Source of the DNA: Barthelona sp. PCE
Lineage: Eukaryota; Metamonada: BaSk clade
DNA length: 64,000 nucleotides
Assembly: GCA_040285745.1 (NCBI GenBank)
Contig: JAUFOR010000008.1
Location: 1,674,001 to 1,738,000 of the forward strand
Direction: 5' to 3'
The position numbers and the translations under genes are program-made. Positions within the stretch are counted from its first letter, which is position 1, and every line of letters begins with the position of its first letter. Positions 48,588-58,298 of the stretch are shown here, in pieces. The notes below the pieces were generated by a model that saw nothing but the letters and a program-made list of their open reading frames with translations, searched no databases and was not told the origin of the DNA.

Positions 48588-50780
48588 ATGCAGTTTGATT
48601 TTGCCAAAGCAATTCCTGAAACAGCAACGGAAGATAGTTACACAGACTCAGATAGTTATCTTTTTTGCGATCCTACGCCTTTTTCATTTTCCATACAGGA
48701 AGACGACATAAACAGATTCAGAAGGCATTCAATATCGGAGAACGGACCGGATTTGTTTCTTCCTGAGGGTCCAATTGGACCCAGAATTAACGGGCTTGGT
48801 TTCTGCGATTCACCCAATCTTCAAGATGGATATCAATCCGACAACGAGGTCGAATCCGAGGTCGAAGAGGATTTAATTGATGATAAAGATGAAAGTTCTC
48901 CTCAACAATTTGAAGAAGCTGGGAAGCAAAGTTCCTTTATTTATGGATCAAGGATTGATGTTGAAGAAGACAAGCATCATGAGTTTAAAGCAGTTCAAAA
49001 CACACGAAAGTTACGAGCCACAGTTTCTAAACTCGCCAATCATTATGTTTGTGCGTTTTTGAATGGTGATGGAGGAAAAATCTATTTCGGTGTTGAGGAT
49101 GATGGTAATATTTTAGGAGTTCCACTCTCAATCAAGCAGCGTGATGACGTGCGTCTTGCTATTGATGGCGAGATTAACAGATTCTTACCTCAGGTTGATC
49201 CATTTTTGTACACCACCGAATTTGTTCCAGTTATTCGTCACAACCCCAAATTACAGACATTTGTGGTTGTGATCACCGTGCGGAAGGGCACAGCGCCCAT
49301 CTATATGACGAACTCGTTCGGTGGGGGTTCGGCATACATAAAAAGAGATGGAGGCATCAAGAAAGCAACGCAAGATTTTATCTCCAGTCGCATTCGGTTT
49401 GGAAGGTCGCTGCCTTACAGCCACCTGTTGCTGGATGGGAAAACCTTTGATTGCTTTGGGCGAGAGCGAGAAACACATGAGGTTCTGGAGTTTCTTGAGC
49501 AAAGCAGGACACGGGTTAAACTGGTTACTATTACTGGCCTTCCCTTTATTGGTAAGACGTTCTTCGCCCATCACGTATGCGGAACGCTCAAGAAGGAATT
49601 TGGAACAAAGAAACTTGCCATCAATATGAAAGGAGCAGCGGCTGAGTACAGATCATCGCATGATGCTAAGAAGTCGATTTTACGCGGGCTCCAGATCCGT
49701 AATGAGGCCAAGTTTGACCCATCTTTCATGGACGATGATGGGAACATCGACTTTTTGTATAACTCAATTTTCGATGATGGAACAACTGTTCTTGTCATTG
49801 AAAACTGCTCGAGAGAGCATCTGATCCAAGATATGTTACCCAATGACATTAAGGGAAGGGCAGTAATCATTGTAACAAGCAGACGTCGAGTTGATCCTCG
49901 TTTCCCACGAGTAGATGTGCACAATCTCGTGTTAGAGCCCCTTCCACCGGCTGCAAGCACGCGTCTGTTCAGATCAATAGCGCCACGTGTTAATTCAAGT
50001 CAGGCGGTCAAGTTTACTCGGTTGTTGGGCGGTCTTCCGGCAGCTATAGTATCACTAGCAAGTCTGATAAACCGCAAGCAGGGTATTCCCATCGATTTCT
50101 TCCTGGAGCAGCTACAGGAGTCGACAAAGAGCAAGATCGATCTCGCTCTACCCTCCGAAATTCGGTCATCGTTAGAGATTCTACCCGACACCATAATCCA
50201 GGCTCTCAGGCTCGTAAGTGTCTTCCCCGCGTCGTTTACTGCATCCTTCTTTTTCGACATGTATCACATGCTTCCGGAAGAGTGGAAGATCAGAGACGAA
50301 GAGGGCCAAATGGTAAAACCATACTTTTTGTTGGGTGATTTGGTTGAGACCAATCTTCTTCAGCACCACGCGCCCACATCACGCTATATCCCTCACGAAC
50401 TACTGAGGGATTATGGTTTGAGCACGATCAATCCAAGAACGCTCAGTGTAATGAAAGTTGCGTTTGTCAAAGTTTTCAGTGATTATATCAGTGGGTATCT
50501 TAAAAAGAAGAAAATCAGCGGCATCATCCACGCTGATTCCACCAATTTAGAGTATGTATTTAAGCTTGCCAAGGAGATTAACCATTTCGATTTGGAAGGC
50601 TTAGTTGATCTCTCTCAGATGCAAAACATTCGAAATTCAGTTGAGAAACTCGCTAACGGACTCGTAATGCTGGGCAAGCACATTGTTCCTGAAGAAATAT
50701 TATCAATAATCACTGATTTTTCTAAAGTTGAAGAGGAGGAAGACGGTGAGAGTTCAGATTTTTTTGAGGTGGATCTGTAA
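48588..50780 (+). CDS. AlbA_2 (Schlafen-type)-STAND NTPase fusion
   Basis: 730 residues. Residues ~1-115 are acidic and low complexity. Residues ~128-265 are an AlbA_2/Schlafen-core domain: HEFK (E132), then CAFLNGDGGKIYFGVEDDGNILGV and a later RKGTAPIYM strand. Residues ~290-500 are a STAND/NB-ARC ATPase: FGRERE, Walker A GLPFIGKT (317-324), Walker B VLVIEN (~401-406), a TSRRR RNBS-B-like motif (~430), LEPLPPAAS and GGLPAAI. A winged-helix-like part then a helical C-terminus of ~200 residues ends in an acidic tail; no LRR or TPR/WD tail is obvious. Schlafen domains cut tRNA or bind nucleic acid; STAND proteins are sensing switches. Together this suggests a nucleic-acid effector with an NLR-type switch (inference). 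Confidence 0.85.
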   Translation: MQFDFAKAIPETATEDSYTDSDSYLFCDPTPFSFSIQEDDINRFRRHSISENGPDLFLPEGPIGPRINGLGFCDSPNLQDGYQSDNEVESEVEEDLIDDKDESSPQQFEEAGKQSSFIYGSRIDVEEDKHHEFKAVQNTRKLRATVSKLANHYVCAFLNGDGGKIYFGVEDDGNILGVPLSIKQRDDVRLAIDGEINRFLPQVDPFLYTTEFVPVIRHNPKLQTFVVVITVRKGTAPIYMTNSFGGGSAYIKRDGGIKKATQDFISSRIRFGRSLPYSHLLLDGKTFDCFGRERETHEVLEFLEQSRTRVKLVTITGLPFIGKTFFAHHVCGTLKKEFGTKKLAINMKGAAAEYRSSHDAKKSILRGLQIRNEAKFDPSFMDDDGNIDFLYNSIFDDGTTVLVIENCSREHLIQDMLPNDIKGRAVIIVTSRRRVDPRFPRVDVHNLVLEPLPPAASTRLFRSIAPRVNSSQAVKFTRLLGGLPAAIVSLASLINRKQGIPIDFFLEQLQESTKSKIDLALPSEIRSSLEILPDTIIQALRLVSVFPASFTASFFFDMYHMLPEEWKIRDEEGQMVKPYFLLGDLVETNLLQHHAPTSRYIPHELLRDYGLSTINPRTLSVMKVAFVKVFSDYISGYLKKKKISGIIHADSTNLEYVFKLAKEINHFDLEGLVDLSQMQNIRNSVEKLANGLVMLGKHIVPEEILSIITDFSKVEEEEDGESSDFFEVDL

Positions 50781-50791
50781 ATAACTACACG

Positions 50792-50797
50792 TTTATT
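50792..50797 (-). promoter_or_regulatory. AATAAA overlapping stop codon
   Basis: The last Glu codon GAA, the stop TAA and the next base form AATAAA. A poly(A) role is inferred. Confidence 0.45.
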
Positions 50798-51248
50798 CTG
50801 TGATAGAATCATAGAAACTTTTGATGCAACGAGTGATTTGTTCATAAACAAGATCAAAACCACGTTTCCCACCATAATATGGATCAGGTACTTCAGATCC
50901 TGGTTCTTCAGGATCGTAATCACCAAGAAGTACTAGTTGCGCCTGACTACGCGTCCTCCCCCGGATCCTCTTTGCGTTATTGATGTTGGAACGATCCATA
51001 CAGACAATAAAATCGAATGTCTCAAAATCACTCTTTTGAAGCTGTTTGGCAGAATGTGAATTGTCCAATCCATGCTTTGCGAGCACATCCGCGCTTCTGT
51101 GATCCATATTTTCTCCAGAATGGTAAGCAGCGGTTCCGCAGGAATCAATAACCCAATCTAGGTTTCTTTCATCACAAATGTATTGACCCACAGACCTGGC
51201 AATGGGGGATCGGCAAATGTTGCCCAAACAAACGTACATAATTCGCAT
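50793..51248 (-). CDS. Low-molecular-weight protein tyrosine phosphatase
   Basis: 151 residues, typical size. The active-site loop C-L-G-N-I-C-R-S (catalytic C7, R13) starts right after MRIMYV, and the general-acid DPYYGG motif is at ~120. The phosphatase removes phosphate from tyrosines and can act on small phosphate esters. The family exists in most eukaryotes and bacteria. Its TAA lies in GAATAAAC, so AATAAA overlaps the stop (50792-50797). It converges on the AlbA_2-STAND gene with 12 bases between the stops. Confidence 0.95.
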   Translation of the reverse strand: MRIMYVCLGNICRSPIARSVGQYICDERNLDWVIDSCGTAAYHSGENMDHRSADVLAKHGLDNSHSAKQLQKSDFETFDFIVCMDRSNINNAKRIRGRTRSQAQLVLLGDYDPEEPGSEVPDPYYGGKRGFDLVYEQITRCIKSFYDSITE

Positions 51249-51660
51249 CGTTTTGTATGTGTAAATGAATATTAACTCAAAAGCAGGTTTTATGCACTTT
51301 ATTCAGCATTAATGGGAGCTAAGCGATTATTAATACTGAATTGTGAACTTATTTCCCACAATTTCTGTAGAAATGTGAGTAGAAATTGTTGTGGAGTGCA
51401 GAAGATGTTTTGTACAGTTAAGTTGCTCTATTGGAGATTTACATGTTTTTTCAACCCCCTGCATGGAATTCACACGAATCCCCTGCATTTCCCATTTCAA
51501 AAATAGATCACAGCTTCTGTTCATCAAAGCGTTTTGTTTAGCTAGTCTACGTGATAATTACAGCAATACAGAACTTTGTAGATGTGTACAAAACATAGAA
51601 GTTGATCGATGAGTACTTTCACAAATTTTCTTCATTCCATTTCAAATATTCTTCTATTGA
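51249..51660. other. Intergenic region
   Basis: ~412 AT-rich bases between divergent genes. A hairpin-like repeat at 51356-51394 (CCACAATTTCT ... AGAAATTGT-T-GTGG, with an inner ATTTCT/AGAAAT) is the only structure. No gene is seen. Confidence 0.4.
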
Positions 51661-53100
51661 ATGGATTCTAAGTCCATCAATTCGGAACTTGCAGTCGCTA
51701 GTATGGTAGACAGCCCTCTTCTTGGGGATAGGCATGATGGGAAAATTCAAGATAAGCAAACTTATGGCAGTTTTCATGCTTTAGCTTATTTGATTGCGTA
51801 TGCAGTAGGAACTGGAGTCCTAAACCTCCCTTCACAAGCACTGAACAGCGGTATTCGTATGGCAATCGTAACTCTCATCATTAATTCTATATTCCTCTAT
51901 CAGACTTACTGTCTTTTGGCAGATGCAATGTCGTTCGCCCCAACAGTAGATCGCCTGAACAAAACAGGAACAACCACATTGCACTTGGACTACGAAATCG
52001 AACGGAAGATTGAACTTCCAGAGCTGATCAACATTATTATTGGTCGCAACGCACGTCGTTTTTATCAAGGAGCCATCACCTTCTACATGATTGGGTCCCT
52101 TTGGTCCTACGCTGCGACATTCTCAGGGTCTTTGACACAAGAGTTCTCACACTTGTTTGGTGTTGCCGAAAACTGTGACCCAGATTTGAATTGGAGCCCA
52201 GCATGCAACCGTGTCTACGTCTACTTCATGTTGGCGTTCACGGTCATCTGTATCTTTTTAACTCTTAAAGATCTCGCAGACCAGGCGATTATCCAGGGTA
52301 TTCTTGCAGTTTTCCGTTTTGTTGTTCTTTTCATAATGATCATTACTGCAACTATTGGCTACTTCACTGTCAAAGATCCCATGTTTGCTGACCCGCACAT
52401 CCCCGCAGACTGGAACTGGAGGAGCATCGTGAATTTGTTCCCTGCAGTGGCTTTCAGTCAGATTGGTCATCACTCTGTTCCTGGTCTCGTGCACCCGCTG
52501 AAGAACAAGAAGAAACTCAAGTGGCTCTTTTTTGGCGCCATTGCTCTCACATTCGTCTTCTACACAATGCTCATTATATCTACCGTAGTTTTCTTTGGCG
52601 ATAAGACAGCACAACTCATCACATTGAACTGGATAAAGTACCCCTGGACGGGAGCTGAACCGAACTGGTGGCAGATGGTCATCAAGCAGACGGTTATTTT
52701 GTTTGTCCCAATCAACGTCTTGAGCTGTTTCCCAATCAATGCAATCACGCTGGGAAACAACCTGCTCGATTCGGTACCGCCGGAGAAGCGCACTAAGAAG
52801 GTGCAGGTTGGTTTCCTCCTTTTAGCCGCAATTCCCCCTCTCATAGCTGCAACTTTTTCTCACACACTCAGCGCAATTGTAGTCCTTGCAGGATGCTTTG
52901 GATTCTTCATTTGTTTAGTATTCCCCAGTGTTTTGTTCATCAAATCGAGAGATCGTATCCAAAAGCACTTGAAAAGCAGGAAGGTCCGTGGTCCTTACCA
53001 CAGCTGGTTCTCCAACTTCGGTTTCAGTGCATTATACAGCATTGTTGGTGTTGTTGCTTGTTTTGTCAGTTTATATTTCTCGATTCGTAACAACTTTTAG
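51661..53100 (+). CDS. Amino-acid transporter (AAAP/Aa_trans family)
   Basis: 479 residues with 10-11 transmembrane helices. The N-terminal YLIAYAVGTGVLNLP matches the GxG-LxLP signature of the first helix in amino-acid/auxin permeases (VGTG...P is typical), followed by a further signature helix, ITFYMIGSLWSYAATFSGSLTQE. Such carriers move neutral or other amino acids across the plasma or vacuolar membrane with H+ or Na+. The cytosolic N-terminus is ~40 residues and polar. AGTAAA is at 53109-53114, nine bases past the stop. Confidence 0.9.
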   Translation: MDSKSINSELAVASMVDSPLLGDRHDGKIQDKQTYGSFHALAYLIAYAVGTGVLNLPSQALNSGIRMAIVTLIINSIFLYQTYCLLADAMSFAPTVDRLNKTGTTTLHLDYEIERKIELPELINIIIGRNARRFYQGAITFYMIGSLWSYAATFSGSLTQEFSHLFGVAENCDPDLNWSPACNRVYVYFMLAFTVICIFLTLKDLADQAIIQGILAVFRFVVLFIMIITATIGYFTVKDPMFADPHIPADWNWRSIVNLFPAVAFSQIGHHSVPGLVHPLKNKKKLKWLFFGAIALTFVFYTMLIISTVVFFGDKTAQLITLNWIKYPWTGAEPNWWQMVIKQTVILFVPINVLSCFPINAITLGNNLLDSVPPEKRTKKVQVGFLLLAAIPPLIAATFSHTLSAIVVLAGCFGFFICLVFPSVLFIKSRDRIQKHLKSRKVRGPYHSWFSNFGFSALYSIVGVVACFVSLYFSIRNNF

Positions 53101-53159
53101 TCGCAAATAGTAAAAATCAATTATTCATGTTTTTATTCATATCGGCTGAATATGCGGTG

Positions 53160-55433
53160 CTAAAAGAAATTAATGTGATCGCCCTGGCGATCTGTGATCT
53201 TAACCTGTATGCCAGCTCCATTGTTGCGATCCGGAATTGTAAATTTTAATCCTGGGGCCACAAGTTTGCGTGGTTTCTGTCGTGGCGACAGAAGTTTCAC
53301 ATGTCCATCAACAAACATGCTTCCACTGTTTTGAATGTTAATTTTGGGGAGTACAGATTCTCGCTCAACAACCTCACCATCAAAAAAGATGCGCTTCATC
53401 TTATTGATATCGTTTATACGCTCTTCAAGCTCATGAATCTGCACTACATGCTCTTTGGCAACCTTTGACTTTCTCCTGAACCTTTTCTTGCCTTCTGTGA
53501 GATTGAGTCGCAGTATTGCATTTGGCACAAGATCTGTGCTAGTCAATGGGTGTTGAGGAATCTCTTCATATTCATCGCCGAACTGAACAGTATGCAGTAC
53601 TCGATCGTCAATCTTCTCTACAAGACCTTTGTCTCGGTATGTTTTTAAGGGGAAGAAATCGTGTTTGTCCAGCGCTGATTCGGATCGCTCACGGACCGTG
53701 CTGGCTCCAGGTGCCCATATATTATCAGTTAGATCGAGCAGATGAAGTCTGGTTCCTTCGATTGTTGACTCGCAGTCACTAAAGGTATCTATTGGCTCTG
53801 CTGCTTCCTGCTGGGTCTTTGGCACAACAATCGGATCATCAACATCATCCTCGTCCTCGGGAGGAAGATCAGTTTTTGGTGATTCAGGATCTTTTTTGGT
53901 AAGAAGCATTGGTGTAAGCTTCGTGTGCAGTTTAATCTTCTGTTCACGGGATCCAAAGGTCTTCTCGAATATGCGCTGCTGCTTAAGTTGCAGGATCTCA
54001 ATTTTTGTTAAATAATCGTTTCTCAAAGATGCTTCTTTTTCTTCGACAATTTCAATATGTCTCTTAAGTGTATCATTGGGATCATATGCATACTGTGCAC
54101 GCAGTTCCTCGCTGAATTCATATAGTTTATAAGCGCGAACCATATATGCCCACAAAAGCATGCTTCGTTTCGAAACAATTGACTTTTCTTGACTTCTGAA
54201 GTAATCAATTTGTGCAACAAGTGCTTTGTCAACTTTGACTGCATCCCCCTTGCGCTTCCTTTTACGTTGAAATCGCTTATGTCTCTGACTTCTTTTCTTA
54301 TTGAACAGCAAACCTTTGAGATTCTTCTGAACGCCTTTGTCTTTGGTAATAATACGCCCCACCCTGCTACTTCCTCGGGGACTGCTCATGCGACTCCTGT
54401 TGAGATATCTGCTGATAGATGAGTCATAACTGAGCTCAGTGCCTGTTGGTGAAGGCAACACTTCAAAAGCACTTGAACCTATGAAATCTGGACTATGGGA
54501 ATCAAGCAACAGGTCAGAGGGAGGATAATCCACGTCAGTTTTCAGAGGAGTGACAACCTCAAAGGAAGGTACCCTGTCCAGTTCTCGGTCTACCACTGAA
54601 AGCACTGGTATTCTTATGTTTCCACTTGTAGTAACATCCTCTTCGGTAATCACAGCCGGAGAAGGTGGCTTTTCTGCCATCATAAGTGGTTTTAATGTTC
54701 CACCACCACGACTATTTCTTCGAACATTCCTGGTTAACCTTGGTTTTGGTTTTTCAGGAACTGCGAATAAATTGGAAGCCATACTCTGGACGTTATCATT
54801 CAGCACAGTGTTCAATTCTCCAAGGGTGGTTGATGGTGAATTTGAATTGGAAATCATTTCTTCATCAGAAGAAATTGCTGTGAAATCTTCAACAATCGTT
54901 GACGGTGTTGTTTCAGGAAGGCTGGTGTAACTCATGCGCGAGGGGCTGCTCAGATGCTTCTGTAAGGACTGCACTTGAAGTTTGAGCTCCTTATTTTCTT
55001 CACTCAGTAGATATACTTCTTTTCGTGATTTGTTCTGTTCTTCAACAAATATTTGTTCCGCATTCTTACGCAGTGCAACAATGTGTTTATCGAATTCAAA
55101 GCGTTGTCGACGCAGTTCTTGTTCTTGTTCTTTGCTTATAAGTAAGACATCAGAGAGTTCTTTTTTTAATTCAGAAATGGTTTCTGCCTTCTTTTTTGAG
55201 TCCTCCATGCTCTTTCTATTCAAAATTAAAGGGTCGGTTTGCACAATAGCGACTTCTTTTCTACCACGTGCAATAAGGAAATCTTCAAGAGCAACATTTG
55301 CCCCAGTGAACACCGCGACCTCCTGTTGTGTAAGTAGTTGTCGAATTTTTGTTCGTAATTGCACGAGACGTTCATCTTTTTCTTTAATCTCGAGTTTAAG
55401 ATCGCGGATTATGAATTGTGGATCGTCAAACAT
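53160..55433 (-). CDS. Coiled-coil/disordered protein (757 aa), unknown
   Basis: Residues ~8-170 are coiled coil, then a long Ser/Thr/Pro-rich linker (~170-380) with basic patches (NKKRSQRHKRFQRKRKRK), another helical part (~385-500) and a C-terminal portion that may be beta. No motif I know. The pattern suits a cytoskeletal or ciliary linker; no function is claimed. AATAAA lies ~25 bases past its stop. Confidence 0.7.
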   Translation of the reverse strand: MFDDPQFIIRDLKLEIKEKDERLVQLRTKIRQLLTQQEVAVFTGANVALEDFLIARGRKEVAIVQTDPLILNRKSMEDSKKKAETISELKKELSDVLLISKEQEQELRRQRFEFDKHIVALRKNAEQIFVEEQNKSRKEVYLLSEENKELKLQVQSLQKHLSSPSRMSYTSLPETTPSTIVEDFTAISSDEEMISNSNSPSTTLGELNTVLNDNVQSMASNLFAVPEKPKPRLTRNVRRNSRGGGTLKPLMMAEKPPSPAVITEEDVTTSGNIRIPVLSVVDRELDRVPSFEVVTPLKTDVDYPPSDLLLDSHSPDFIGSSAFEVLPSPTGTELSYDSSISRYLNRSRMSSPRGSSRVGRIITKDKGVQKNLKGLLFNKKRSQRHKRFQRKRKRKGDAVKVDKALVAQIDYFRSQEKSIVSKRSMLLWAYMVRAYKLYEFSEELRAQYAYDPNDTLKRHIEIVEEKEASLRNDYLTKIEILQLKQQRIFEKTFGSREQKIKLHTKLTPMLLTKKDPESPKTDLPPEDEDDVDDPIVVPKTQQEAAEPIDTFSDCESTIEGTRLHLLDLTDNIWAPGASTVRERSESALDKHDFFPLKTYRDKGLVEKIDDRVLHTVQFGDEYEEIPQHPLTSTDLVPNAILRLNLTEGKKRFRRKSKVAKEHVVQIHELEERINDINKMKRIFFDGEVVERESVLPKINIQNSGSMFVDGHVKLLSPRQKPRKLVAPGLKFTIPDRNNGAGIQVKITDRQGDHINFF

Positions 55434-55521
55434 TAATTATACATATTTATGCGTGTGCGATCGCAAAACGCGAGGTGAAAAGGTTATTCAAATATTAACA
55501 TGAAAAAATCACATAAAGTTC

Positions 55522-55527
55522 TTTATT
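55522..55527 (-). promoter_or_regulatory. AATAAA overlapping stop codon
   Basis: The hexamer AATAAA on the minus strand includes the TAA stop of this gene. A poly(A) role is inferred. Confidence 0.45.
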
Positions 55528-56971
55528 TTCCTGAACTCACCGATTTCCTGGTGCTAGACTTCCTCGTGTGTGTGGAGGATGCAAAAGATCCAGTTCTGTT
55601 GAACGAAGATGTTCTTGAAAAATTCTTTTTCTTCTTTGGATCAACTTTTGCAAAATAAACATACAAACTCATAATCTCCTCATGATTGACATATTCATGG
55701 ATTTCTTCAATTGGTCCCACTTCATCTTTAAAATATGAAAAAACGTTGGGAAAACAAAGCTGATAAATTGGTAAACTAAGAATTAATGCTTTGACTTCAA
55801 TCCAATTCACTGTGCCCCACATCTTTTTGGGCATATAAACAGAAACATCTTCAGCAATCTTTCTTCGCAACTTCTTGTTCTTGTTCAGCTCCATCAAATC
55901 GTCATTCTTTCGCAAGATACCGCTCTTGGAGTCACCAAAGATGCGTGACTTCTCTGTGGGTGAAGACAGTGTATCTTTCAAAGCATTCTTACTAGGAACA
56001 GCCCGAACTCGATCATAAACACCAGTTGATCGAGATTTCTTCCGAGCCCTTCGCCCCTGCTTATCGGTTTTTGTCCTACTGACTGTGTTAGAATCTGGAT
56101 GATCCCTCAATCTCATGGAATGTTTCGCAATAGCAGGAGAAAATGGAGGTCTTAGTTCACTAACATAAGTACGTGCAAGCAGAGCATCATTTCTCTTTGA
56201 AGGTTTTGTCTTTAAACTCATAACTTTCTCTAATAAAAATGAACGTGAGGGTTGGATAAGGTCATTCCGGATCTTTCGCTCGTATTCATATAAAAATTGT
56301 GATGGTTGCTCTCTTTCGAGATAGTTGGCAGCGCTAGCAATGGATTGCTCTACTGTTTGCTGAATGTGACGCATTTTAGTGGACATTGTTTCACTCTCGC
56401 TCTCATAATTGACACTAGCATCCTCACTCAGCTCCATATCCTTTTGGGATCCGCCGTATGACGATTCCAATAGATCAGCAGTACTGGATAAGACTCTCTC
56501 AGTTTCCTCCATCGAACGCATAAGATGAGGGGAATCTTCAAGTGAATTGGATAATTCAAATACTTCCTCTGACGTGTTTTGATGCTTTTCAAGAGCCAAC
56601 CGTAGGTTATCCATCATCTGAGAGCTCAATCCCTCATCGATAGGAGTCTCGTGCGATATAGGTGTTTCCGGGGTTTGTACAGGTGTGGTGGGAGGAACCT
56701 TACGCTTTTTCCGAAGGAGGGGATTGGAGATAGTTGTCTCAACTTCTGGAGATTTGATTTTAGGAGAAAAATCGTGCGAGTTATCAGTTACCTCATAGTT
56801 CTCAAACTTTTCCACCGGGCGCGTCTTTTTCTGCTCCGGTGTCACAATACATGACTCATTTTCGTCTTCTATTGGTGCATTAGGATTATGGCGTTGCTCT
56901 AAAGTATCCAATTTCGTATTTAATGCTGTGACTAACGAAGCCATGTCACTCAAGAGATCGTCGTCGGACAT
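55523..56971 (-). CDS. Basic low-complexity protein (482 aa), unknown
   Basis: The start is set at ATG 56971 (SDDDLLSDMASLV); eleven upstream codons are not convincing. The protein is mostly polar and charged with acidic, helical and Lys/Arg-rich parts (RKKRKVPPT, RRARKKSRST), consistent with a nuclear protein. A short compact region (~385-455, KKMWGTVNWIEVKALILSLPIYQLCFPNVF) may be the only folded part. I do not recognise it. Its stop TAA is inside AATAAA (55522-55527). Confidence 0.65.
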   Translation of the reverse strand: MSDDDLLSDMASLVTALNTKLDTLEQRHNPNAPIEDENESCIVTPEQKKTRPVEKFENYEVTDNSHDFSPKIKSPEVETTISNPLLRKKRKVPPTTPVQTPETPISHETPIDEGLSSQMMDNLRLALEKHQNTSEEVFELSNSLEDSPHLMRSMEETERVLSSTADLLESSYGGSQKDMELSEDASVNYESESETMSTKMRHIQQTVEQSIASAANYLEREQPSQFLYEYERKIRNDLIQPSRSFLLEKVMSLKTKPSKRNDALLARTYVSELRPPFSPAIAKHSMRLRDHPDSNTVSRTKTDKQGRRARKKSRSTGVYDRVRAVPSKNALKDTLSSPTEKSRIFGDSKSGILRKNDDLMELNKNKKLRRKIAEDVSVYMPKKMWGTVNWIEVKALILSLPIYQLCFPNVFSYFKDEVGPIEEIHEYVNHEEIMSLYVYFAKVDPKKKKNFSRTSSFNRTGSFASSTHTRKSSTRKSVSSGK

Positions 56972-57041
56972 GCGATCTTGTAAGGGAAGGAAAAGGTATA
57001 GCAATCTGTAAGTTTGTTTCTATCCCTTTTCAAGACAAAAA

Positions 57042-58298
57042 ATGCCATCTATTGTCGATCAAAACGAGGGCACGCGGTTACGCGCAACAAATATTTTGGA
57101 AAAGAGCGATGATACAGTTCCTTTAACTGTTAAGAATGGTAAGATCGATTCTGGGAGCAAATCGGACCGCACAATGTTTGTATACCTCATGTTATTCGTG
57201 GCAGCTATGCTGTTGAGCACATTAAGTTATCCTGCGTTCAATCTTGTTTTTTTTCCTTCGGTAGGAAAGCAATGGAACTCTGAAATCTATTACTCTGTTT
57301 GTTTATCGCTTTTCGGGGCACTCCAGATCATTGCAAACCCTCTGATTGGGTATGTGGCAGATCGCTTCACCTTTAAGACAGCATTTCTGTGCTGCACGTT
57401 TTTCTCATCAATTGGATACCTTGTACAGGCATTCGGCACACCATGGTCGTTCATCATGGGTCAGACATTCAAAGGACTCGCTGCTGGGATTGGTACGACT
57501 TTGTTTGTATGGTTCAATTATGTTTTTAAAGGATACAGCAAACAGCCAAAGTATTTGATATGGCTCAACACATCATGTTCCCTGGCCAGCTTTATCGGTC
57601 CACGTATGGCTATCTTGTTACAAGGAAAAAAAGTATTTGGATTACATATTTTATCATTTTTCTTTGCTTTAGTAACATTTCTGGGTTATTTTGTTTCATT
57701 ACCCCTACCAGACAAGCAGCCACAAGCAGATTTTGACAAGAAAGAAGCCAAGGAAGAGAAGAAGGGCGACTTAATGCAGATGACGCTCGTCTTCCTTATA
57801 ACAGCAACATGTTTTGTTTGTATAAAGGGAATGGAGATCGTATTGCCTCTTTTCTTCGGTCCCACGGAGTTTGGGCTTGTTTTTTCGCGATGTGCATTGC
57901 TGGCTATCCTTTTGGGCCTTGTCTGGGGTATGGGAAAATACACAGTTTACCTTTCATTTTTTTCATTGTTTTTATCTCTTGCTTCAGTGTGGTTTCTTCC
58001 ACTTTGGACATTTGCTATTCCTTTTGCATATACAATGTCTTTCTTCTATCCTGCTCTTTTGAAGTTGGTACTTGCTAGAACTGGAGGTAAGACAATTTTT
58101 GCAGGTCTCATAAAGAGTGGCATGGCGTTCGGTAAGCTCGTGGCACCTTTCATCATCGTTGGTGGTATGTCACATAATACAATATATAGTATTTTTGCTG
58201 TTTTTCTCGTTTTGTCGGTTTTAGCATTATTTGTTCTTCTTAAAGTGACCAATTCAACCACATGCGATGGTGATTCTGATAAAATAAAGCAGGACTAG
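57042..58298 (+). CDS. MFS-type transporter
   Basis: 418 residues, 12 predicted membrane spans (first ~47-69), an N-terminal polar region and a central cytosolic loop (QPQADFDKKEAKEEKKGD) between spans 6 and 7. The G-Y-V-A-D-R-F motif after span 2 matches the MFS A-motif (GxxaDrf). Such proteins carry sugars, organic acids or drugs; the substrate cannot be told. It is divergent from the 482-residue gene with 70 bases between starts. Confidence 0.8.
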   Translation: MPSIVDQNEGTRLRATNILEKSDDTVPLTVKNGKIDSGSKSDRTMFVYLMLFVAAMLLSTLSYPAFNLVFFPSVGKQWNSEIYYSVCLSLFGALQIIANPLIGYVADRFTFKTAFLCCTFFSSIGYLVQAFGTPWSFIMGQTFKGLAAGIGTTLFVWFNYVFKGYSKQPKYLIWLNTSCSLASFIGPRMAILLQGKKVFGLHILSFFFALVTFLGYFVSLPLPDKQPQADFDKKEAKEEKKGDLMQMTLVFLITATCFVCIKGMEIVLPLFFGPTEFGLVFSRCALLAILLGLVWGMGKYTVYLSFFSLFLSLASVWFLPLWTFAIPFAYTMSFFYPALLKLVLARTGGKTIFAGLIKSGMAFGKLVAPFIIVGGMSHNTIYSIFAVFLVLSVLALFVLLKVTNSTTCDGDSDKIKQD

